Made by a program: the position numbers and the translations under genes. Source: Paracoccaceae bacterium (lineage in GTDB: Bacteria > Pseudomonadota > Alphaproteobacteria > Rhodobacterales > Rhodobacteraceae). Taken from it: a stretch of DNA of 9,220 nucleotides. The notes under the pieces were generated by a model that was not told the origin of the DNA, ran no database searches, and saw nothing but the letters and a program-made list of their open reading frames with translations. Position 1 is the stretch's first letter, and every line of letters starts with the position of its first letter. This document shows, in pieces, positions 1 through 5,245 of the stretch. The stretch spans positions 1-9,220 of the forward strand of contig JAHRVZ010000083.1 of assembly GCA_019090405.1 (NCBI GenBank), written 5' to 3'.

Positions 1-47
1 CCCTCCTAAGGGGCAGGTTACAGGTTCGAATCCTGTCGGGGTCGCCA
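1..47 (+). tRNA. tRNA-Arg (anticodon CCT), 3' part only
   Basis: The window opens inside a tRNA. Bases 1-2 are the end of the 5' anticodon stem and bases 3-9 are the loop, with the anticodon CCT at 5-7 preceded by T and followed by A. The 3' anticodon stem GGGGC lies at 10-14 and the variable loop at 15-19. The T arm is ACAGG / TTCGAAT / CCTGT at 20-36. The 3' acceptor strand CGGGGTC is at 37-43, the discriminator G at 44, and an encoded CCA at 45-47. The D arm and 5' acceptor strand lie outside the window. CCT reads AGG, hence arginine. Confidence 0.93.
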
Positions 48-109
48 AATTTCTTAACAAAATCAAATGCCAGTTGCGGCAAAGTCTGAAAAGGCCGTCG
101 CCCTGTCCT

Positions 110-781
110 TTACGGCAAAAACCGGGGCTGGATTGTGCCCGGTCGTACCGTTTCAATGCAGGTCAGAATGTCCGTCACCTTTAACCCTGTTTCGCTCTGC
201 AGAGCGGCCTTGTAGGGTGGCAAATTCGTGCATTCCAGAAGCAGGTGTTTATGATGCGGACGCCGGACTTTTGTCAGGAACTTGGTAAGTTCCTGACCTG
301 CACGCGCCGCGTCCAATGTGGGCCGGTTTTCGGAAATAACGCGTCGCAGGTGCATGTCGTCTGGCAAGCCGATAACCCCAGCCTTGTAGTCTGCATATGC
401 ACCGAAATGCTGCTTGGTCAGGCTTGTTTTATCGAAGGTTAACGTCAGAACCTCTTTGGCGGAATATCGTCGGCTCAGGCTTTCAAGGGCGATCAAGGCT
501 GAACTGACAAATGGCTTTGGCGTTCGTGACGCAAGATGATCCTGCCAGTAAGATAGAAACCCGCAGGACGTCACAATGACGTCACCTGTGGCACGATCCA
601 CAGCCGTTTCGAACGCCGTGATGTCGATCAGGTCCGGTCGATTGCTGACGACCTGCGCAACAGTCGCGTTAGGGATGCGAATAATCTCGACCTTGCCGCG
701 ATAGGTCGCTTTGCACGCTACATCGCCCGGCACCCTTGGAAACCGGGTGTCAAGTTGCAGGACAGTCACCTTTGGAGACAT
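110..781 (-). CDS. Asp/Glu/hydantoin racemase superfamily protein, coupled to the TRAP operon
   Basis: This is a cytosolic enzyme of the cofactor-independent aspartate/glutamate racemase superfamily, which also includes hydantoin racemases, maleate isomerases and arylmalonate decarboxylases. Members use one or two cysteines for proton transfer at a carbon next to a carboxylate. Both expected cysteines are visible when counted from the ATG at 781: Cys73 in TSCGFLS and Cys184 in LLLECTNLPP. The N-terminal stretch DTRFPRVPGDV is typical of one uncharacterised subgroup. The length of 223 aa is normal and there is no signal peptide. A GTG at 790, sharing one base with the dctM stop, would add three residues. 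I prefer the ATG because GGA lies just before it, although that spacing is short; both starts imply translational coupling to dctM. The protein is the last gene of the dctP-dctQ-dctM operon, so it probably acts on the imported compound. The exact substrate and reaction (racemase, isomerase or decarboxylase) are unknown. Confidence 0.85.
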   Translation of the reverse strand: MSPKVTVLQLDTRFPRVPGDVACKATYRGKVEIIRIPNATVAQVVSNRPDLIDITAFETAVDRATGDVIVTSCGFLSYWQDHLASRTPKPFVSSALIALESLSRRYSAKEVLTLTFDKTSLTKQHFGAYADYKAGVIGLPDDMHLRRVISENRPTLDAARAGQELTKFLTKVRRPHHKHLLLECTNLPPYKAALQSETGLKVTDILTCIETVRPGTIQPRFLP

Positions 782-789
782 CCTGTCCA

Positions 790-2088
790 CTATCTGATGT
801 TTTCAGGAAGCCAAGTCGCAAGTGCAGGAAACGCCACAAGGATAACAATCATCAAAAGCATCAACCCAACCATCGGTATTGCGGTCTTTGAGATATAGCC
901 AATTTCGTGCCGGGTCATCCCTTGCAGGACAAACAGGTTAAAACCAATGGGGGGTGTCACCTGCGCCATCTCTACGACGACAACAACAAAAATGCCGAAC
1001 CAGATCACATCAATACCGGCCTGACGGATCATGGGTTCGACAATGGCCATTGTCAGTACAACCGACGAAATCCCATCAAGGAACATGCCAAGGACGATGT
1101 AAAACAGCGTCAGCGCCGCGATCAAGGTAATCGGCGACAGTTGTTTTTGGTCGATCCATGCGGCCAGCGCACGGGGTAATCCGGTGAATCCCATGGACAG
1201 CGACAAGAATGCCGCCCCCATGAGGATAAGGGCGATCATGGCCGAGGTCCGCGTCGCTCCCATCAGGCTTTCAAGAAAGGCTTTGAATGTCAGTGACCCT
1301 TGTAACATCGCCAAAGTAAGTGAACCCAACACGCCGACGGCGGCGGCTTCGGTTGCCGTTGCCCAGCCAAAGTACATAGACCCAATCACCGCAAACACCA
1401 GCAGCAGGACGGGAATAAGAAATCGGCTTTCCGAGAACATCTCGCCAAAGGGCATATGCGGCTCTGGCGGCGGGCGTTGGTCAGGGCGAATGTAGTGCCA
1501 GGCGACGATATATGAGGTGAACAAAGCGGCCAGCACGAGGCCGGGGAAGATACCTGCCATAAACAGCTTGATGATGCTTTCGTTGATCGAAACACCATAA
1601 ACAATAAGCGTTAATGACGGAGGAATCATCAGCCCAAGGGTCGCTGCGCCCGCCAACGTGCCCACGATCATATTTTCCGGGTAGCCGCGTTTGCGAAGCT
1701 CTGGGATCGACATTTTTCCCACGGTGGTCAGTGTCGCGGCAGATGATCCGGAAACTGCGGCAAAGATTGTGCAGCCCGCGATGTTGGTATGCAATAAACC
1801 GCCGGGCAGCTTTGCCATCCAAGGCGCCAGACCGCGAAACATGTCTTGGGATAATCGCGTTCGGTACAGGATTTCACCCATCCAGATAAACAGCGGCAAC
1901 GCGGTCAGTGTCCAACTGCTTGCCCCGGTCCAGATCGTGGTGATCATCGCGTCGCCTGCCGGGCGCGTGGTAAACATCTCCATTCCGACCCAGGCGACAC
2001 CCATCAAGGCCAGACCTACCCAAATGGATGATCCCAGCAAGGTGAACAGAACGAACAGAAATACGATTGTGGCATATGCTTCGGTCAT
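790..2088 (-). CDS. dctM: TRAP transporter large permease subunit (DctM family)
   Basis: This is the large inner-membrane subunit of a tripartite ATP-independent periplasmic transporter and forms the ion-coupled translocation path. At 432 aa it matches the family's usual length and is hydrophobic almost throughout. Family landmarks seen include SGSSAAT at residues 113-119, the re-entrant-type segment LGLMIPPS at 151-158, ATATEAAA at 243-250, GMFLDG at 334-339, and VTPPIGFNLFV at 377-387. The SGS and PP(I/S) motifs fall in the two halves of the inverted-repeat fold expected for the ion-transporter superfamily. The ATG overlaps the end of dctQ by four bases (ATGA at 2085-2088), and the TAG stop at 790-792 touches the possible GTG start of the racemase, so the three genes are almost certainly cotranscribed and coupled. 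No truncation is seen. The symbol denotes the family and does not imply C4-dicarboxylate specificity. Confidence 0.95.
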   Translation of the reverse strand: MTEAYATIVFLFVLFTLLGSSIWVGLALMGVAWVGMEMFTTRPAGDAMITTIWTGASSWTLTALPLFIWMGEILYRTRLSQDMFRGLAPWMAKLPGGLLHTNIAGCTIFAAVSGSSAATLTTVGKMSIPELRKRGYPENMIVGTLAGAATLGLMIPPSLTLIVYGVSINESIIKLFMAGIFPGLVLAALFTSYIVAWHYIRPDQRPPPEPHMPFGEMFSESRFLIPVLLLVFAVIGSMYFGWATATEAAAVGVLGSLTLAMLQGSLTFKAFLESLMGATRTSAMIALILMGAAFLSLSMGFTGLPRALAAWIDQKQLSPITLIAALTLFYIVLGMFLDGISSVVLTMAIVEPMIRQAGIDVIWFGIFVVVVVEMAQVTPPIGFNLFVLQGMTRHEIGYISKTAIPMVGLMLLMIVILVAFPALATWLPENIR

Positions 2089-2777
2089 TCGACGGCCTCT
2101 GATTCAATCGGGTTCTTGCCGGTCACAATCATGCGATAAAGCGTGTCCCACAATGCAACCGCCAACAAGATTGTGCCAATCGACATCGCCAATTGCGGGA
2201 TCCAAACCGGGGTATAGACCAGGTCACGGCCACCCGAAATTGCCTCTGAAATGTTCAGTTTGAACAGTGATACAATCCATTCAGGGATTTGATCCTGCCC
2301 TTGGGTGCGGTCGTTCAGCATCTCGGAAAAAAAGTTCGCCTTGACCGCAAAGCGCGCGAAATATGTGGCGATGACAGCGGCTCCAAAAACGGCAAAGACA
2401 TCCAGCCAACGAAACAGGAACCGGTTGGCGTTCAAAAGAATAGAGACCCGGATATGCGCGCCACGTGTCAATGCGTGGCAAAGCGCAAAAAACGATGTGG
2501 CGGCCATGGCGTATCCGGCGAATTCTGTTGTGCCCGGCAACGCAATGCCGGTCCAGCGAGCGATCATTTGGGCAACGATCAGCAGCAATATTGTGACCAT
2601 GAAAAATGCAGCGACTGCTCCGCTGGCGAAATACAAACCATCCAGAATGCGCCACAGTGGTCGTAGGGCATTTTCGATCCGTGGACCTGCGATCAGACAG
2701 ATCACAGCAATCAAACTAGGCAATACAAAAAGCCAGACCCAAAGGGGCAGGCCCATGACCGGCGACCAATCGCGCAT
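2085..2777 (-). CDS. dctQ: TRAP transporter small permease subunit (DctQ family)
   Basis: This is the small membrane subunit that pairs with DctM to form the TRAP permease and helps dock the periplasmic receptor. The protein is 230 aa, longer than the common 160-200. The four-helix DctQ core lies at about residues 50-72, 87-104, 124-146 and 190-215, and includes the family-typical stretch TRGAHIRVSILL (104-115). An additional hydrophobic segment sits at about 11-31, ahead of the core. GAGAA lies upstream of the ATG at 2777 at a reasonable distance. The gene starts 65 bases after the dctP stop, a gap containing a strong RNA hairpin, and ends in a 4-base overlap with dctM. The extra N-terminal segment could be an additional helix or could mean that the orientation differs from minimal DctQ proteins. 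Confidence 0.9.
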   Translation of the reverse strand: MRDWSPVMGLPLWVWLFVLPSLIAVICLIAGPRIENALRPLWRILDGLYFASGAVAAFFMVTILLLIVAQMIARWTGIALPGTTEFAGYAMAATSFFALCHALTRGAHIRVSILLNANRFLFRWLDVFAVFGAAVIATYFARFAVKANFFSEMLNDRTQGQDQIPEWIVSLFKLNISEAISGGRDLVYTPVWIPQLAMSIGTILLAVALWDTLYRMIVTGKNPIESEAVE

Positions 2778-2806
2778 GGTAATTTCTCAATTCTAAACGA
2801 ATGACT

Positions 2807-2834
2807 GGGCGACCCCGCGATAGCAGGATCGCCC
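2807..2834 (-). terminator. Hairpin between dctP and dctQ (attenuator or mRNA-stability stem)
   Basis: Read on the minus strand, these 28 bases fold as an uninterrupted 12-pair stem with a four-base TATC loop. The outer arm is GGGCGA pairing with TCGCCC, and the inner part is TCCTGC pairing with GCGGGG through two G-U pairs. The G-U pairs work only in the RNA of the minus strand, the sense strand of the operon; the plus-strand RNA would have A-C mismatches. No T-run follows, so this is more likely a partial terminator or a 3'-end-protecting stem than a full stop. It begins 8 bases past the dctP stop codon. Confidence 0.6.
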
Positions 2835-2842
2835 GGATTGCA

Positions 2843-3829
2843 TTAGTTCGCGTTATAGGCGTCTAGGATGGACTGACCGTCAGGACCAGCCGTTTCCAGC
2901 CACTCGGCGGTCATTTTTTGCCCGATCGCTTCAAGTTCGGCAAGAAACTCTGGCCCGGCGTCTTCTACAGTCATGCCGTTTTTGGCAAGTTCTTCGAAGT
3001 AGAAATCCGACAGTTCGGCAGATTTTGCACCACAGGCGGCAGCCGTTTCATCCGCTGCTTTTTGAACGCCGGCCTGAACCTCGGCGTCAAGACCGTCCCA
3101 GACCTGTGAATTCACGATGACATAGTTGCGTGGCAGCCATGCGTTGACTTTGTAATAGTGGCTCAGGTGTTCCCAGACTTTGCGATCATAACCCGTTGAA
3201 CCTGATGAGATGAACGCAGAGACAACACCGGTGGCCAGTGCCTGGCTTAGTTCAGCGGCTTCGATCTGAACCGGGATCATGCCTAGTTCTTCGGCAAAAG
3301 TTGCAGTGGCTGAATTATACGAGCGGAATTTGATACCTTGTGTGTCGTCAGATGACGCGACTTCTTTGTTGAAATAAAACCCCTGTCCGGGCCATGGGCA
3401 GGTATAAAGAGCCACCAGATTGAGTTCCGCCAACTGCGCATTTACAGAGTCTTTGGCCGCGTCCCAGAGTTTCGCGTTGTCGTCATAGCTTGTTGCGATG
3501 AACGCCAGATTATCCCAGGCCAAAAGCGGTGCCTCATTGGCGTGGGCAGACATGAAACGCTCACCAATAGGAACCTGACCGGTTTGAACCGCGCGCTTAA
3601 TGTCGCCGCCGCCGAACAATGAACCACCCGCATGAACCGTGATGTCGATCGCGCCGTCGGTATATTCACGAACTTTGTCAGCGAATATCACGCCATGTTC
3701 AGAGTGAAAATTGGTCGCCGCATAGGCCATTGGCATGTCCCAGGACTGCGCGTGCCCGTCCGCAATGGCTGTGCCTGCGATCAGTGCGCCGGTGATGCTT
3801 GCGCAGGTGGTTTTCAAAAACATATTCAT
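2843..3829 (-). CDS. dctP: TRAP transporter substrate-binding protein (DctP family)
   Basis: This is the periplasmic receptor of the DctPQM transporter; it binds the solute and delivers it to the DctQ-DctM permease. The 328 aa product begins with a signal peptide: MNMFLKT, a hydrophobic stretch, then a probable cleavage near residues 23-27 (AIADGHA). The mature part has DctP/TRAP architecture, including GGSLFGGGDIKRAVQTGQV around 68-86. The expected carboxylate-binding arginine is Arg169, in IKFRSYNSA. After it comes the segment ELSQALATGVVSAFISS (193-209), which matches the usual place of the binding-site helix and strand. A strong ribosome binding site, GGGAGGAC, ends about 5 bases before the ATG. 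Arg169 argues for a carboxylate ligand. Mature-chain Cys144 and Cys266 could form a disulfide, but this is only a possibility. It is the first gene of the operon, with a likely promoter at 3932-3960. The ligand is not identifiable from sequence. Confidence 0.93.
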   Translation of the reverse strand: MNMFLKTTCASITGALIAGTAIADGHAQSWDMPMAYAATNFHSEHGVIFADKVREYTDGAIDITVHAGGSLFGGGDIKRAVQTGQVPIGERFMSAHANEAPLLAWDNLAFIATSYDDNAKLWDAAKDSVNAQLAELNLVALYTCPWPGQGFYFNKEVASSDDTQGIKFRSYNSATATFAEELGMIPVQIEAAELSQALATGVVSAFISSGSTGYDRKVWEHLSHYYKVNAWLPRNYVIVNSQVWDGLDAEVQAGVQKAADETAAACGAKSAELSDFYFEELAKNGMTVEDAGPEFLAELEAIGQKMTAEWLETAGPDGQSILDAYNAN

Positions 3830-3884
3830 AGGTGTCCTCCCAGATGTGAGCGCGCGAACGCTGCGAATTTCATCGGATCAAATG

Positions 3885-3906
3885 ACGCCAGAACGGTATT
3901 TGGCGT
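3885..3906 (-). promoter_or_regulatory. Inverted repeat in the dctP leader
   Basis: ACGCCA at 3885-3890 and TGGCGT at 3901-3906 are perfect inverted copies separated by 10 bases. The repeat falls downstream of the likely dctP -10 box, so it would lie in the 5' leader RNA. It may be an operator half-site pair or a small leader stem. Seen directly; function is inferred. Confidence 0.35.
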
Positions 3907-3931
3907 ATTCCCATCAATCAGATCTGTTGTA

Positions 3932-3960
3932 ATCCGACCCGTTTTGAGGTCGGCTGTCAA
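3932..3960 (-). promoter_or_regulatory. Likely promoter of the dctP operon
   Basis: On the minus strand a perfect -35 TTGACA (plus coordinates 3955-3960) is followed after 17 bases by TCGGAT (3932-3937) as a loose -10. The -35 and spacing are ideal for a sigma70-type promoter, while the -10 is poor, which often goes with regulated promoters. The start of transcription would be about 95 bases upstream of the dctP ATG. Confidence 0.5.
3934..3953. promoter_or_regulatory. Palindromic operator candidate inside the dctP promoter
   Basis: CCGACC (3934-3939) and GGTCGG (3948-3953) form a perfect 6-base inverted repeat with an 8-base T-rich centre. It fits almost exactly between the predicted -35 and -10 boxes and overlaps the -10, the classic place for a repressor site. 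A dimeric regulator is inferred; none is encoded in the window. Confidence 0.45.
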
Positions 3961-4097
3961 GCCAATGTAATCTACCCCGGATTTGCCGGTTCGCTCTATG
4001 CCTCAGGTGTCCCAAAATGTTCGATGTCGACACAACCCGACCGCTTCCGCAACCACGCGCGCCGATCATGGCAGGAAAGTCCGGAACCGGGTATAAC

Positions 4098-4105
4098 TTG
4101 TACAA
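4098..4105. promoter_or_regulatory. TTGTACAA palindrome upstream of the TAXI gene
   Basis: This is an 8-base perfect palindrome 112 bases before the TAXI start codon. It is flanked on the left by TATAAC (4092-4097), which could serve as a -10 box without a clear -35, and on the right by TTGATA (4111-4116), which could serve as a -35 with a weak -10 near 4134-4140. It resembles the general form of GntR-type sites but is shorter than a full consensus. Confidence 0.25.
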
Positions 4106-4150
4106 AAGGCTTGATAGAGGTTCAAAACAGCAACTACATGCAACACAAGG

Positions 4151-4168
4151 CATTCTATTCGGAGAATG
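4151..4168 (+). promoter_or_regulatory. Inverted repeat in the TAXI gene leader
   Basis: CATTCT (4151-4156) and AGAATG (4163-4168) are perfect inverted copies with a 6-base spacer ATTCGG. The repeat ends 38 bases before the ribosome binding site of the TAXI gene, so it could be a leader stem-loop or an operator. Seen directly; role unknown. Confidence 0.3.
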
Positions 4169-4216
4169 TCGGAAAATACCTGGCAAACAGGACCAGGGAC
4201 TATCAGGGAGAAAAGA

Positions 4217-5176
4217 ATGATCCAATTCATGAAACCAATCGCTGCCGCAGTTGCGCTTGTGGGACTGGCGGCAGCGTCAGCATCTGCGGAAACGCGCGTT
4301 ACTTATAAATCAGCCAAAACAACGTCATCCTACTATCAAATGGCGGTGCAAATTGCCGAAGCCATGAAGGCCGGATCAGACGGAGACATCATCGTAACGG
4401 TCGAAGAAAGCCAAGGGTCGGTCCAAAACGTGATGGAAGTCAAAGCCCGTGGCGGAGACTATGTATTCACCACGCCTCCCGTGCTGGTGCGTCTGGCTCA
4501 GGGCGGCAAGGCCATGTTCAAGGACAAAAGCGATCCGGCCTTTGACGAAATACGCGCGCTGTTCCCGATCCCGTCTTTGACGATGCATTTTGTCATGTCC
4601 GACGAATCTGGCGTTACCGATTTCGCCGGTCTGGAAGGCAAGACCATCCTGCTGGGCAAGGGTTCATTTGGCGCACGTGAGGGGGCCAAGTACCTCAAGC
4701 TGTTTGGCCTTGAAGATAAGGTCGAGATTGCCGATGTGGAACTGTCAGGCGCGGTGCCTGCCCTTAAGAACGGTCAGATTGACGGGTTTGTCACCGCAGG
4801 TTCGTTTCCGGCACCAAACGTGATCGAAGCTGCGGCCTCTACCGGGGTTGTTGTCCTGTCACTGAATGACGACCAGATCGCCAAAAGCAAACGTGCGCGT
4901 CTGGTGATACCTGCGGGTACATATGCCGGGCAAGACAGCGATATTGTCACCACTTCGCTGCCGGTTGTGGCCTTTGCGACGACCAAGATGGACGACGACA
5001 CCGCCTATGAGCTGGCCAAAACCTATTGGGAAGGCAAAGCCGCGATGGGCGACGCCGCCCCGTGGTGGAATGGTGTTGATAAAGGTCTGATGGCCAATAT
5101 CACCGGCAAAATCCATCCCGGTGCCGTTAAATATTACACCGAAGCCGGGTTCGATCTGACGGATGCTCAGAAATAG
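4217..5176 (+). CDS. TAXI-family TRAP transporter solute-binding protein
   Basis: This is the periplasmic receptor of a TAXI-type TRAP transporter, a class distinct from DctP. The start at 4217 is chosen because GGGAG lies 6 bases upstream and the product opens with a clean signal peptide: a basic residue at Lys6, a hydrophobic stretch, and ASA at 22-24 followed by Glu25 as the likely cleavage site. An earlier in-frame ATG at 4166 would put 17 polar residues before the signal and lacks a good ribosome binding site. The protein is 319 aa, a normal length. TAXI landmarks include GSFGAREGAKYL (149-160), GQIDGFVTAGSFPAP (186-200), IPAGTYAGQDSDI (231-243) and HPGAVKYYTEAGF (300-312). Characterised TAXI proteins bind glutamate-like or 2-oxo/2-hydroxy dicarboxylates, so a similar ligand is plausible but not shown. 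The partner permease follows after a hairpin terminator. Confidence 0.93.
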   Translation: MIQFMKPIAAAVALVGLAAASASAETRVTYKSAKTTSSYYQMAVQIAEAMKAGSDGDIIVTVEESQGSVQNVMEVKARGGDYVFTTPPVLVRLAQGGKAMFKDKSDPAFDEIRALFPIPSLTMHFVMSDESGVTDFAGLEGKTILLGKGSFGAREGAKYLKLFGLEDKVEIADVELSGAVPALKNGQIDGFVTAGSFPAPNVIEAAASTGVVVLSLNDDQIAKSKRARLVIPAGTYAGQDSDIVTTSLPVVAFATTKMDDDTAYELAKTYWEGKAAMGDAAPWWNGVDKGLMANITGKIHPGAVKYYTEAGFDLTDAQK

Positions 5177-5201
5177 GCTGAATGGTCTGCTGAAACGAAA
5201 T

Positions 5202-5235
5202 GGCCGGGCAGGAAATTGCCCGGCCCTGTTATTTT
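5202..5235 (+). terminator. Intra-operon terminator/attenuator after the TAXI receptor gene
   Basis: GGCCGGGCA (5202-5210) and TGCCCGGCC (5217-5225) form a perfect 9-pair GC-rich stem with a six-base loop, GGAAAT. A T-rich tail (CTGTTATTTTT) follows at 5226-5236. It starts 25 bases after the receptor stop codon and ends just before the permease start region. The T-run is interrupted, so partial read-through into the permease gene is likely. Confidence 0.72.
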
Positions 5236-5245
5236 TGGATCCCGG

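Larger units (their letters stand above)
3830..4216. other. Divergent intergenic region between the two TRAP systems
   Basis: These 387 bases hold no convincing gene. Short open frames here lack ribosome binding sites or run into the TAXI gene in another frame. The region must carry the start signals of both dctP (leftward) and the TAXI receptor gene (rightward). It contains at least four short perfect inverted repeats or palindromes, listed separately, and a good minus-strand -35/-10 candidate. A TGTCGACA palindrome at 4025-4032 is also present but does not extend. Confidence 0.7.

Noticed and set aside
1..47. tRNA-Arg as the integration site of a genomic island covering the window
   Set aside because: No integrase follows the tRNA and no direct repeat of its 3' end was seen elsewhere in the window; the adjacent TRAP operon has ordinary composition.
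60..109. Possible terminator after the racemase gene (minus strand GGC-GACG-GCC then TTTT)
   Set aside because: The stem is only three pairs, too weak to call.
1614..2263. Long open frames antisense to the dctM and dctQ genes (and similar ones over the other genes)
   Set aside because: They are mirror frames of strongly supported genes, with basic low-complexity products and no recognisable domain.
2806..2835. Similarity of this stretch, on the minus strand, to the tRNA 3' end (shared CGGGGTCGCC)
   Set aside because: The match is short and is explained by the 12-pair hairpin; the T-arm and CCA are not reproduced, so it is not an attachment site.
4166..4216. Earlier ATG for the TAXI receptor gene
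   Set aside because: It would place 17 polar residues in front of a clean signal peptide, and the GGGAG at 4206-4210 serves the ATG at 4217.
5216..5245. TTG start for the fused permease
   Set aside because: It lies within the terminator stem-loop and the ten added residues have no family likeness; the ATG at 5246 or just after it is more sensible.
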